The notes beneath the pieces are model-generated. The model saw nothing but the letters and a program-made list of their open reading frames with translations, did not search any database and was not told the DNA's origin. A stretch of DNA of 64,000 nt from Eurosta solidaginis (taxonomy: Eukaryota; Arthropoda; Insecta; Diptera; Tephritidae). The stretch is taken from the NCBI RefSeq assembly GCF_040869045.1, contig NC_090321.1, positions 34,717,426 through 34,781,425 of the forward strand. Direction: 5' to 3'. A program made the translations under genes and the position numbers. This document shows positions 25,901 through 36,150 of the stretch, in pieces; positions within the stretch are counted from its first letter, which is position 1; each line of letters opens with the position of its first letter.

Positions 25901-26256
25901 AAATTGCCTGGCACGTCCAGAGCGACTAAAACGGCCGCCACTATAACCACCACGGCCGCCGCCATAACCACCATAGGAACCAATTGTGCTGCGAAGCGAA
26001 CGATATGAAGGCAAGAAACCCGAACGATAAACTGAACCAATATGACGTTTCTCTTGTGGTGGCCCATAGGCGTCGTGTGTTTCCAAAGGTGCTTGCAATG
26101 ATGATGATGATGATGTTGCGTGATTATTATTTATATGCTCATATGCCGTAGTTTTCGGATCGCCAGGATCAATGCCGCCAATATAGGGTTCATATTCCGA
26201 ATCGTTTGAGTGTGGCGCATTTTCGATGCCAAAAAGTTCAGGATCCCTGGATGTAT
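25901..26256 (-). CDS. Nplp1: Nplp1 exon 4: C-terminal extension with an extra peptide
   Basis: Coding exon 1.2 kb downstream of exon 3 on the same strand. The acceptor catctaaag supplies the two bases needed after the phase-1 end of exon 3, giving KRFL-DTSRDPELFG. It then reads an acidic spacer (YEPYIGGIDPGDP), a serine run coded by a TCA/ATC-type microsatellite, QEKR, the NPLP1-like peptide HIGSVYRSGFLPSYRSLR, a glycine/tyrosine-rich stretch (GSYGGYGGGRGGYSGGR) and FSRSGRARQF. The next bases gta tga are both a Val-stop and a plausible donor (ttt|gtatgag, phase 0), so the exon may end the protein (stop at 25895-25897) or continue into the exon at 6313-6762. No AATAAA-like signal follows closely, which favours splicing. 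The acceptor lacks a good pyrimidine tract, so its exact edge is less certain than the frame. The HIGSVxRxGxxP pattern fits the NPLP1 family. Confidence 0.8.
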
Positions 26257-26504
26257 CTTTAGATGTTGTTGTTGCACAATGGATTATATATATATAGTAC
26301 ATAATTTACAAAATATTACAATGTATGATTATTAATATATGATATAGAGTGATTATTTAAATTTGTAAATATATTATATATAATAATAGCCGTTATTTAG
26401 TTACATAAATACTTGCAATGCTCTTAGCTTATTTACATAAAGGTTCCGCTCATTTGAAATACAGTAGCGCATACGCAAATAGCAGTGGCAATTTCTATAA
26501 AATT

Positions 26505-27057
26505 TCTTCATTCTTTTTTTTATTTCCAATAATTTAAGAAAAAACTCTTATACATTCTGTAACTGTTCTTATACAATTTCAGAAACGTTTTCGAAAAATT
26601 TAAAAAATTCGAGAAAAGTATACAAAAATTTCGGACTTTTTATTTAGACTTGTCTGAATACCTTTGAGTATTTTGAGTATGCACGCTTGTAGCCCAATCA
26701 ATTTCAGTTTAACAAAATACACGGACAGGTCTCTCGAAACTTGCTTTGATTTTTGGCATTTTTTTCCGGAAGGTGTTGAAGATTTTAATCCAAATCAAAA
26801 TGCTATGAAAGGAAATATAAAACATCCTTCGGAAAAAGAATTGTCAAAAATCATTGCGAATTTTGAGAGACTAACAACTTGTATTTTATGAGACTGAAAT
26901 TGACTGTGCTACAAAATTGTATAGTTAAAAATATGCAGAAAACTCTAAATCAAATTTTTTCGAATTTTTTGCAAAATAGTTTGGAGACTAGTTTGCATAG
27001 TTTCAGGTACAAAATTGATGGCAGCTTCTTCTTTATATATGAAAACTTGCACCGTGC
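26505..27057. mobile_element. Palindromic dispersed element, copy 2
   Basis: In the Nplp1 intron between exons 4 and 3. The left arm has gagtatgcacgcttgtagcc and gtttaacaaaatacac; the right arm has ttgagagactaacaacttgt and gctacaaaattgta in reverse. Paired centre phrases tttttttccggaaggtgt and catccttcggaaaaagaat also match. The usual right tail is replaced by the SINE starting at about 27058. Confidence 0.65.
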
Positions 27058-27332
27058 AAAGCAACATCAAAATTTTAGAAATAAGGTTATTCAATTAGAA
27101 GAAAAATTTTCTAAGCGGGGTCGCCCCTCGGCAGTGTTTGGCAAGCGCTACGGGTGTATTTCTGCCATGAAAAGCTCTCAGTGAAAACTCATCTGCCTTG
27201 CAGATGCCGTTCGGAGTCGGCATAAAATATGTAGGTCCCGTCCGGCCAATTTGTAGTGAAAATCAAGTAGAGTACGACGCAAATTGAAAAAGAAGTTCGG
27301 CCTTAGAACTCTTCGGAGGTTATCGCCTTACA
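27058..27332 (+). mobile_element. tRNA-derived SINE, copy b (head missing)
   Basis: Plus-strand body and tail only: gcaaagcaacatcaaaattt, agcggggtcgcccctcggca, ctcatctgccttgcagatgc, ggagtcggcataaaat and cttcggaggttatcgcctta. The tRNA-like promoter head is absent, so it is 5'-truncated. It lies 128 bp from the donor of Nplp1 exon 3. Confidence 0.85.
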
Positions 27333-27459
27333 TTTATTGTGTTATTTTAATAAAATAATAAATAAAGTAGTAGTTAGTTGATGAACTTTCATAAAAACTA
27401 TCACTGCTATTTTTCTCTACGCTGCTGTATATACTTTACAACTTTTCAATCTTACTTAC

Positions 27460-28186
27460 CTAAGAAACGTTTTTGTGCGCGTCCAAAATCACCCCAATCC
27501 AAATCAGCATAACTTGGATACAACCAATATTGTGGCATATAATCTACATAATCCATATTATTGTGAAACAAACTTGCTGGCAAATAAACTTCATCTTCAT
27601 CACGTTTTTGTTGCTGTATGCCATGTACTGGTGAAGCCTTTAATGCTCCAATATTACGTTTCTCACCTGGTGCATTGGTTGCTAGACGTCCATGCGAATT
27701 ATAACGTGCCACTGCTGCCATATTACGTTTAGTGCCATCACCTTTTGTTAAAAGTCCCAGACGTGCCAATGTTGCCAGATTACGTTTACCATTTTGTGGT
27801 AGTTGATAGTCACGCGCCAATGTACCAATATTACGTTTACCACCATAAGTGCCGGTTACAAAGCCACCGCTACGTGCCAATGCACCCACATAACGTTTGT
27901 CTTCATTGGTTGATTCCATGTCGTCCGGTTCTGATGATGATGGTAATTGTCCATTTTTGGCTAATGTTGCCAGACTACGTTTGGGATTTAGCAACCCTTG
28001 TGCAGCCAATGCAGCTACCGAACGTTTATCCTCGTCTGGGTAGTCGTAGTCGAGTGTGGCGGCATTAGATGCGAATTCATCATCATTGGCAGCATTGTCT
28101 GCAGCAGCAGCAGCGGCGGCGGTAGCAGCGGCATCTAATTGGCGATTGCGTAACATTTGGCGTAGTTGATTGCGTAGCGCGGCGAC
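27460..28186 (-). CDS. Nplp1: Nplp1 exon 3: main neuropeptide block
   Basis: Encodes the body of neuropeptide-like precursor 1, a secreted prohormone cut at KR sites. In Drosophila it is made in peptidergic neurons, and its VQQ peptide is reported to act on the receptor guanylate cyclase Gyc76C. The exon starts after ctcattccag (phase 0) and ends at ttag|gtaagtaag (phase 1). In order one sees: VAALRNQLRQMLRNRQLD; a polyalanine and acidic spacer; KR; SVAALAAQGLLNP; KR; SLATLAKNGQLPSSS and an acidic tail; KR; YVGALARSGGFVTGTYGG; KR; NIGTLARDYQLPQNG; KR; NLATLARLGLLTKGDGT; KR; NMAAVARYNSHGRL and tail; KR; NIGALKASPVHGIQQQ; KR; then an acidic, aromatic spacer with YWLYPSYADLDW ending RAQKRFL. Glycine before KR predicts amidation of the third and fourth peptides. 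The repeated xxxxLAR/LAK core is diagnostic of the family. If read through the donor the frame closes at once (FLGK, stop), so splicing is needed for the longer product. Confidence 0.95.
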
Positions 28187-28711
28187 CTGGAATGAGAGTT
28201 TTGATCAAATTGTGTGTGATCTAAGCAAGAATTTGACTAAATTCAGGGTTAAGGATATAGATCTCCTCCACAAAAAATTGTTGACCCTACAACCAAACTA
28301 ATAAGCAGGCCAAATTTTTGTCCCTCATAAGCGAACGCAAGACATTGATTTCGAAACAGATACGAAGCTCCCAATAAATCCTTAATCGAAGGTAAATAGA
28401 TATTTTTGTGACTATACAACAACAACAACTGAGACCGATCTGAATTGTAGTTGTAGAAGTAGAAAGGTTGCAAATGGAAGAGTGTCACGTATTACAAAGT
28501 CACAAACTATAGAACAACAAAGCGGTGTCCAATGAAATAATTTGGCAGATTATGTCTTTGAAAGATAACATCTTTTACCCCTTGCAGGTATATGCTGGCA
28601 TCTGCGAGACTCGTTGTCATATCAGAAGGAAAGCTCAATGAGCTAAAAGCGGAAGTGTAATGTTATATGAAGAAAGCTGTTTTCATTTGTAACTACTTAA
28701 TTTCGTAGGAT
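28187..28711. other. Intron DNA upstream of exon 3
   Basis: Acceptor region of exon 3, then ordinary intron sequence with a short caacaacaac run near 28420. Nothing else recognised. Confidence 0.4.
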
Positions 28712-29340
28712 CAGTATGAAGGAAAGCGTGAGGAGAAGAAAAAATGGAAATAGAGAAGGAATGAGAGATATGAGTTGGGTGACAAGAAGACAAACAGGTG
28801 CAAAAAGGCTGGTGATGGAAAGGGAGCGGCGACAGAGGGAGCGGAGGGAGAGAAAAGCGGAGAGACTGGAAATTGGAAAAGGAAGGAGAACGATTACGTA
28901 AAGATAGACGAGAAGGTAGAAAGATAAAGGGGGGAGAAAACGGAGTGTGAGGAGAAGAGAAAGGGAAAAAGGAATTTGAAGCAAAGGAAAAAGAGATATT
29001 GATGAAAAAAGGCTGAGAGAAAGATAACGGAGAATAAGGGAAAAAGAAAGAGGTAGAAATTTCGAAGGGAAAAACAAAGTGGGTTTGGAAGAAGATTAAA
29101 AGAAGGCGTAATAAAAAGAATGATGGAAGGGCGTAAGGAAGGGCGAGACTAGAAGCAGTACAAATAGAGGAAGGAATATGGGGGCCGAAAGAGACTGGGT
29201 TTCTAAAAATAAAAGAAAGATATTGGAACACAAAGAGCAAGAAATGGAGTAAGAGAAAAGGTATTGAAAATGATGGGGAAGAGTGATAAGAGAACGAATG
29301 GAATATTAGCAATGCAAAGGGAGGAAGGAGGATGAGAGGC
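28712..29340. repeat. Long polypurine tract (GA-rich, plus strand)
   Basis: About 630 bp that is almost entirely A and G on the plus strand, in irregular gga/gaa/aag order, not a simple microsatellite. The minus-strand frames here (Ser/Phe/Leu-rich) are by-products. Similar shorter tracts lie at 30595-30790 (inside the Helitron) and about 31085-31180, so it may be the expanded purine part of a related element. Confidence 0.75.
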
Positions 29341-29726
29341 GGAAAGCAAGTTGGTTAACCCTAGAAAGATAACGTTATTTTTACCCTAGAGAGATAACGT
29401 ACGTCTGAGAGACGTGTTCAAGTTTAAGGACCCTAAAGATATAAAAAAAAACTTATATATATAATTTTTTTTAAATAACTTATTTGATATATATTCACTT
29501 GCTTTAAATGTTTTTTAAAGAAAAATATGGTTTTTTTAATATATTAAAAATTAAGTTTTACTTGTCTTGGACTTGTTCTTACAAAAATGAGTTTTTTTCG
29601 AAGAACCTAAGTTAATAGCAAAAAAATTAAAATAAAATACATATTTTTGTTCTTCAATTGAACGAATTAACTGTTTTAAACTATACTTAAAAAAATATTA
29701 ACTAAAATTACCATTTTCGGCAAAAA

Positions 29727-30237
29727 TCTTAATATATAAAAAACACGTGTTACAGGTTTAAGGCCAATGGACTCCTAGACTACTGAACCGATTTTGACTT
29801 TGTTTCGCACCCCGTCTGTAGTTTGATCAAACTTGAAATATAGGATAGGTTATATCTCAGTTTATAGTCGCAATATTATTTCATTGCAATTTTTTTATTT
29901 GTTTATACGTAATATTAAAATGTTACGTATACGCAGTGGCACTGATATTTTCGGTGGTGAGGATATACTTCCGTGTAATTGCTTGGTGTTTAATTAAACC
30001 ACCTGCTTATCAATAAAAAATATTATAGCGAATGAAATCAAGTATAGCACATATCCAGGCCCGACGAGAGGGGGGGGGGCGTGGGGGTTTCTGAAAGGGA
30101 CCGCGATTTAGAGGTACTATGACATTTTTTTTAATACAGCAGAGTCTTTAATTGTTCCATGTGCAATTTTTAAGCCAAATTTCAAAAGCAACGAAAATCT
30201 TCGGTTTAATATTATAGTGAAGTGTGAAAAATAAAAA
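29727..30237 (+). mobile_element. Helitron-like 5' end fragment
   Basis: Begins a|tcttaatatataaaaaacac, resembling the TC…TATATATAAAA start of insect Helitrons, followed by gactactgaaccgattttga, a phrase common in their 5' regions. It stops where the Helitron at 30238 starts, so it may be an outer copy interrupted by that one. Confidence 0.4.
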
Positions 30238-30853
30238 TCTATATATATTAAAAGAAAGGCTAAAATGTGTGTTAGTTGGTCGCCGGTGTTTGAAGAGATG
30301 CGTCGGTCGATTTTGTTCAAACTTTCACACAAGTTGCGTAAACCTCACGCGGTGGTTACTACAGGCACAGGGTCTCAAGATATAGGCCAAAACGTGTGCC
30401 AGTGAATGCCTAGACAGTGTTTATACAATATGGATATCAAATGAAAGCTGTTGATGGGTGCTTTGGTACAGATTAATATATTATCCAGAGACGGACTGGG
30501 ACTGGGATTAGGACTAGGACTGGGACTGAGACTTGGAGTGGGACTGAGACTCGGAGTGGGACTGGGACTGGAATAAAATACATACCACCCTCTGGGACAG
30601 GTAATAAGGGATGCAGAAGAATGAGAAGGAATTGAGGGAAGAGAAAAGAGAGAAGGAGGAGATTGAGATTGAGAAAGAGATAGAATGAGACGAAGATGGA
30701 GAAAAATGAAGCGAAAAAGACGGAGGGAGGAGTGAATAAAAGGATTAGGAAGAAGTGAAGAGGGGGGAGGGCAGAGTCAGACGGAAAAAGCTTATTAAAA
30801 TGTATGCAGATAGGCCAAATTTAGGGCAGGACAACGTCTGCCGGGTTTTCTAA
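30238..30853 (+). mobile_element. Non-autonomous Helitron, copy 1
   Basis: Starts a|tctatatatattaaaag and ends ggacaacgtctgccgggttt-tctaa|t, fitting the Helitron rules: 5'-TC, 3'-CTRR (here CTAA), inserted between A and T. The interior has gactgggactggga tandem units (30485-30570) and a GA-rich tract. There is no Rep/helicase ORF. The 3' phrase acaacgtctgccggg is one I recall from insect Helitrons. Confidence 0.7.
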
Positions 30854-31254
30854 TTACATATAAAATTAGTCATGTCACGCAGTCACGTAAAATATAACGG
30901 TTCGTCTTTTAGACGTATTTTTAAAAAACAATCGTATATATTTCAGCAAACAAAAAAGGTACTATTGTAAAATACTCCCACTGACAAATTGGCAATGGTA
31001 GCTGAGAAAACTGAGAATGAGAATGTTCTCTTATTACGATTGTGGGAGACTGAGAGCAAAACTAAAAGAACGTACTTCTCACAGACGTAAAAAAAGGGGA
31101 GAAAGAAAAAGGAAAGATGAGAGAAATCTAGCTCAAGCGAAGAAAAAAGGAGGGAGTTGGATGAGAGGAGAAAATTGATTTGTTTAGATCTAGAGGTGAT
31201 TTGATTAGAGAGAATAGACGGAGAGCAAGAAGATAACTCCAGCGGATTAGGGGA

Positions 31255-31412
31255 CTTAGAATGGTCATACTAAATAGTTCCCGAGATGATCGGGCTGGTG
31301 CCTTAATGGTGCTTGTTACCGGAACGTACCGGATCTGCATCCGGCAAAGGCCCATCAACATCGATAACACTCCCCAAAGCCTGCGGGGAGTGTCCTTATC
31401 GCTGCAACAACA
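31255..31412 (+). repeat. Dispersed hairpin repeat copy
   Basis: Reversed copy of the repeat at 23300: cccgagatgatcgggctggt, gccttaatggtgcttgttac, cggatctgcatccgg and actccccaaagcctgcgggg, ending in caacaacaacaacac. It includes two perfect small inverted repeats. Confidence 0.7.
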
Positions 31413-33179
31413 ACAACACAAGCAAGAAGATGAGAAAGGGAAGGTGTAGTGAGAAGAAAAATAATGAAGGGTGATTTCCCTTTACTAACTCTTCCCTTTT
31501 GGGCACTCGATGACTTAATATTAAACATACAGAGCGTATGATTCTTGGCCTGGATTATATAGAGGCACTGGAATGGTCTTTTGACAGCTCAATAAATACA
31601 AACCGACGACATGTAACGAAATTTTACAAGATATGACCCTGCGTTTATTTATAAAGGCATCCGCCAGCCCAACTACGGGAGAACCAAATACTTACTTAGT
31701 TAGGAAAATGGTCATGAGGTCATTCGTGGTTCGATCGAGGCTAGTCTAAAAGTGCCTGACTCCGCTTATTTTTGTCTAGAATTATTTTAAAATTGATTTA
31801 GATTCCACCGCATGTTTGTGTCTGCAGACTACTGACACGTGGCTCTCTTTGACAATATGGGCATCATCGAACTTAACGGGGATGGCTTTAACGAATTCAG
31901 ATTCTGCCCTTGTACAAATGGGAAGTTACCTTCCACTTGTAGAGTAGCGAGATACTTCTGATCGAAATTGGGTGGCAGGCGCTCTACCGAAATCATTGGA
32001 GCACAGAAGCCCACACATACGGTGCGTCTCAACTTACTGGAAAATTGTTCATGCTGCTACTGCATGGAGGATGAATTCATCAAATAACTCCATGCTTGTT
32101 TCTTTACCCATTTCCAGAGCTAGGCGAAAATAGTTTTTTCTACGGCAGCCAAAATTTCGATAGTATTTAAAATTGTTCACATAAAATTTCAAATACAGGC
32201 CAATAGTGGAAAATAGCGACATTTGCTCATGAAGGGAGCTCTTATTTCTAATTTAGCTTACCAATAAAAGTCGCTAAATACCTATTTAGTGGAATAAAAC
32301 CGGATAGAAAGTTCTGATTTTACAACTTAGCTATGTGTAATGGCTATTTTCAATATAATGTAAAGGAATCTGTAAAAGGGGGTAAAAATATGTGGAAAAA
32401 CCATAAAATTGTGGTTAAATAGCTATAACTCAAAAACGAATCACTTTGTAGAAACATTGTTAAATAAAAATGATAAAAAAAAGCAGTTTGTGTGTTTGTT
32501 CGCTGTGAACCAAACGATAAAACACGCGTTCAGCGAAGGCATTCTACCAAATCATATTAATGTTGACAAAATGGTAAAAATAGCCAGCATAAACAAGCAT
32601 ACCTGAATATGTGCTGAGTGTGTAGCAAATTTCATTCGTTTTTCTTTCAGCCTCACTTTTTCGTACGCCAATGCGTCGAGTCAAATTCTAAAATAACTAT
32701 CTTTCACTTTACGATTTGCCCCTTCTTACTTATTGCTCTGCTACTTTTGAAGGCAATTTGTATTAAATAAATTTGTTTCATAACAAAGCACCCAATTACG
32801 TACGCTCACTTTACTATATTCGCCCAAAGAGGGCTTTGCTTCAATATAAACTTTGATTACCGTTGCCTTACTCTGCATGGCCACAATAAAGTTCATAAAA
32901 CACTCCGTATTAACCCAACTTATTGTTGTAGTTTTAGATGCCTTCCAGTATCCTACCACGTATCCTTTTGCAACTCGATTATAAAATAATGCAGTTACAA
33001 TTACGTTCTAAAAAAATCTGTAAATTATAGATATACTCCCTCAAATATAAAGAATAGCAAATCTATAGCAAATTTTGTATCTAGAATTAACACTTTCTTT
33101 GACCATAAGGAGAGTAGGAGTGGGTATTTGAAATGAAAAAAAAAAAAAAAATAAAAATAAATCAAATATTCATACTTAC
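31413..33179. other. Intron DNA between exons 3 and 2
   Basis: Ordinary composition with no recognised element or coding exon. A 12-base A run at about 33137 lies just past the exon 2 donor. Confidence 0.4.
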
Positions 33180-33302
33180 ATGCATTTCATAAACAGGATT
33201 TGGATAGACAAGCTGATTTATTACCGAATCCACATCATAGGGCGCGGCAGCGGGACCATCAACATCAACTGCGATAGCCAGAACCACGCACGGTTTTTGT
33301 AG
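33180..33302 (-). CDS. Nplp1: Nplp1 exon 2 (N-terminal propeptide)
   Basis: Internal coding exon of the neuropeptide-like precursor 1 gene, 123 bases or 41 codons, phase 0 at both ends. It is read after a pyrimidine-rich acceptor (tcttatttcag) and stops at a strong donor (cat|gtaagtatg). It encodes LQKPCVVLAIAVDVDG, then a segment with VDSVINQLVYPNPVYEMH. The latter resembles the Drosophila Nplp1 propeptide (ESLINQLMSPSPEYQLH, recalled from memory), and it joins in frame to VAALRNQL of exon 3. The hydrophobic start (CVVLAIAV) suggests it lies just after or partly within the signal peptide. The start codon must be in an upstream exon (to the right), which I could not locate: candidate donors up to about 58 kb gave either the wrong phase or no hydrophobic leader. 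Confidence rests on the match to the family and the clean splice sites. Confidence 0.85.
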
Positions 33303-34156
33303 CTGAAATAAGAGAGAAGAGAAGACGAAAATATAAATTCACTGTCTATATAAATGAAATCTGAAAAAGGGTAAAAAATAAGTGTGTGGGTGAGTCTGTG
33401 AATGATTATATGATTGAGTAAAAGCGCGAAGAGAGAGGAGTGCTTCGCAGAGAACAAACCATAAAATGAATGCGCAAGTAGTAGAAGAAAAAGAAAAACA
33501 AAAAAGAACTTTCGATGAAGGGTGTAAAGGAAAAAGGAACAGGAAAAAGGTATTTTTAAAAGGAAGTAAAAAGAGGGTATTCTTATGACAACAACAACCA
33601 GCGAAGCACGAAAAACAGCAGGAAGAAGCATACTACAGTGGCTAAAGTTACAGACGCTTGCGAATTTGTTGTAAATGAAAAACAAGTACGAATTTGAAGG
33701 ATTTGCAAGTTGAATTGAATAAAACTTTGATGAACAAGGTAGCTTATCTTCTTTAGAACTTAAATGTTTTATCTCATCTTCTTCTTCTTCTTCATCTGTA
33801 AGAGTACTAGAAACTTGTATAATGCGGGCACTGATTGCTTAGGATTAAAGTGAATTATTGACTAGATGCGTGTTATGACTTACTAATTAACGGTGCTTTC
33901 ATTTGAAGTTACTGAAGGATAAAAATGCTTAAAAGTCACTTGCACGAGGGTTAATATGAGTTTTTTAAGACTTTTGAAATTAATTTATTTCGATTCATAA
34001 TCAAGTAAGCTTTATTTAAAAATCATTGAGTGATTGATGTAGGTGGAAAATTATAAATTGATTTAATATACCCAAAAATAGTTCTTCTTATTTCTAAATA
34101 TTAAAAACTAAAATTTCTAGTATAAAATTCAAAAGAGATTTACATAAGCCTTAGAT
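33303..34156. other. Intron DNA upstream of Nplp1 exon 2
   Basis: Holds the pyrimidine-rich acceptor tract of exon 2 (minus sense). The long minus-strand frame ending at 33221 overlaps exon 2 in a different frame and is not the gene product. There is a ctt microsatellite near 33775. Confidence 0.5.
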
Positions 34157-35225
34157 TAGGTTGAAGTGACCGGCCCGTGAGGACCTCTGAATGAGTCCAG
34201 AATTTTTTAAACGACCAAACTGAAAACCCCTATTAAAAATCAGAATCTACATATGTTATTAGTATAACATCTCACAGAAACGACAAATTTGGGTATCGGA
34301 TGGATTTAACTTACATGGGTGATATCGTAGACCACAGTGTCCCGTATATTACCCAGTGAGAGTTCGTAGTTCCTCCCTGCTTAGACTACTGAGTTTGGCT
34401 GATACTTTCGTTGCCGGTATTATAAACAGTTTGGGATGTCCTTGCCCTGCGCAGTCAATCTAGTGACGTATGAAATGTCTAGTTTTCCAGTTACTTATAG
34501 TTTCCCTGGTGTGTGCTTTGTAAGTCCACAAAAGGGCTCTGGACCAAAGAATGCTGCTATAGCATCCTGCGTTGCTAGGTAATCTGCAAGTTCATTATCT
34601 TAATGACCCTGATGTCGTGGAACCCATTCTAACAAAAACCTGTTTTTGGCCCACAGGTCATTAAGGATTTCAGTACAGTCATCCACCAGCTTAGATGTAA
34701 CTGTGTAGGATTGCAAGGCACGCAGGGCTGCGTGGCTGATATGTTATAAAATAACTCGGCCCTTTTAGCATATACCATAACGTTTGTATGACCTATGCCA
34801 TTTGCCGCTTCTAGATCTGTATCACTCCGTATTGCTGAAATCTTAGCCTGGCAAGCACAGCGCACAAGCACAAAACGTGCTCGATCGTTTCCTCCTACAC
34901 TTTCTACACCTGTTATCGCAAACTAAGCCTGAAGCAATGTCCAATCAGAATGTGTACAGTCTAAGGTCCTCTCTTTTCAATCATAGTCTAAGGCTGTAAA
35001 AGCGACACATGATCTTCGACACTTTACAGCACCGCGCTTTGGTCCACACCTTTCCTGCTTGGTCGATCATGTACAACTCTCGCCCTCTCTTTATCGTGGC
35101 CAATCTAATTTGGGCGTCTATGAAGCAAGCTTCTACGGATGCGCATTTTTAGCTATCTCATCCGCTTTTCATTCCCATTTATTCCCATGTGCCCCGGTAC
35201 TCAATAAAAATTCATGCTTATCTCT
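34157..35225 (-). mobile_element. R1-clade retrotransposon remnant, 3' half
   Basis: Minus strand: RNase H-like pieces VDDCTEILNDLWAKN and WVPRHQGHxDNELADYLATQ at about 34640-34570. Downstream follows a decayed C-terminus and a 3' UTR ending gggccggtcacttcaaccta (34157). A second piece near 35200-35150 reads GAHGNKWE-stop-KADEIAKNA, suggesting two fused copies. Stops break all frames. The 3' UTR matches those at 52472 and 63385. Confidence 0.7.
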
Positions 35226-35499
35226 ATATCGATACTTTCCAGGCAATAGTAATTGGTTTCAAAATTATTAGTTTGTTTGGTTATTTGAAAATTTAATTTT
35301 AAATTAAAATTTTTGTTTGCAACAAAATTATTTTATTTGATATTTCGCATTACAAAACTGTCTGCACAATTTAAAAACGTATGTGCATTTCATGTTTCCG
35401 TTGTAGGAGATGCAATCGTAGATTCAATACATTTCAAACAAACACTTACAGCTGCGAGCACAAATATAGGAGTGCAGTCAAATTGCGTCCGTTTCTACT

Positions 35500-36150
35500 T
35501 TCTATAATTTAAGAAAAACCTGCGTGAGATTTGTAACTGAAGTAGTGCGAAATAATCTCAAAAAGGTTTTCGAAAAAAATTTTAAAATTCGAGATATTTT
35601 TACGAAAATTAAAAATTTTTTATTTAGATTTTTCAAACTTTTTTGAGTATTCAGTTTAACAGCCGAATAAATTTAAGCCTTACAAAGCACAAGTTATAGG
35701 TCACTCAAAACTCGCATTGATTTTTAACAATTTTTTCTCCGAAGGGTATTTTATAATTTCTTCCATACAAAGGTGTCATTGCTTCATTTTTGTGTGGATG
35801 AAAATATGAAACACCCTTCGGAAAAAAAATTGTCAAAATTCAATGCAAATTTTGAGAGATCTACAACTTGTACTATGTTGGTCTAAAATTAATTGTGCTA
35901 CAAAACTGCATATGTACAAAAATTCTTAAAACTCAAAATAAAATATTTTTAATTTTCGTAAAAATTTCGCGAATTTCAAATTTTTTTGAAAATGGTTTTC
36001 AAATTATTTTGCATTGTTTTAATTTTAAAATTCAAGGAAGCGTTTGTTTAAATTACCACAAATACAAAAAAACAAAAAAAAAAAAATTAGCTAACAAACT
36101 TTCAAAAAAAAAAATTGCCACTGCTTTATCGTGTTCGCAATTGTATAGAC
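35500..36150. mobile_element. Palindromic dispersed element, copy 3
   Basis: The left arm has gagtattcagtttaacagcc and cacaagttataggtc; the right arm has agatctacaacttgtac and gctacaaaactgcatatg. Centre pair: ttttttctccgaagggtat and cacccttcggaaaaaaaatt. The tail is attgccactgctttatcg. Confidence 0.7.

Noticed and set aside
25895..26008. Plus-strand frame rich in Thr/Ala opposite exon 4
   Set aside because: Antisense of the Gly/Tyr/Ser codons of Nplp1 exon 4.
27475..28068. Plus-strand frames across the Nplp1 peptide exon
   Set aside because: Antisense shadows of the repeated peptide codons (YYVSHLVH-like repeats come from KR-xxxLAR codons).
28683..29312. 209-residue minus-strand open frame
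   Set aside because: It is the reverse of a polypurine tract and encodes only Ser, Phe, Leu and Pro runs. There are no stops because the strand lacks the needed bases.
33221..33685. 154-residue minus-strand open frame
   Set aside because: It overlaps Nplp1 exon 2 in a different frame. The exon 2 frame matches the family and has proper splice sites, while this one is low-complexity.
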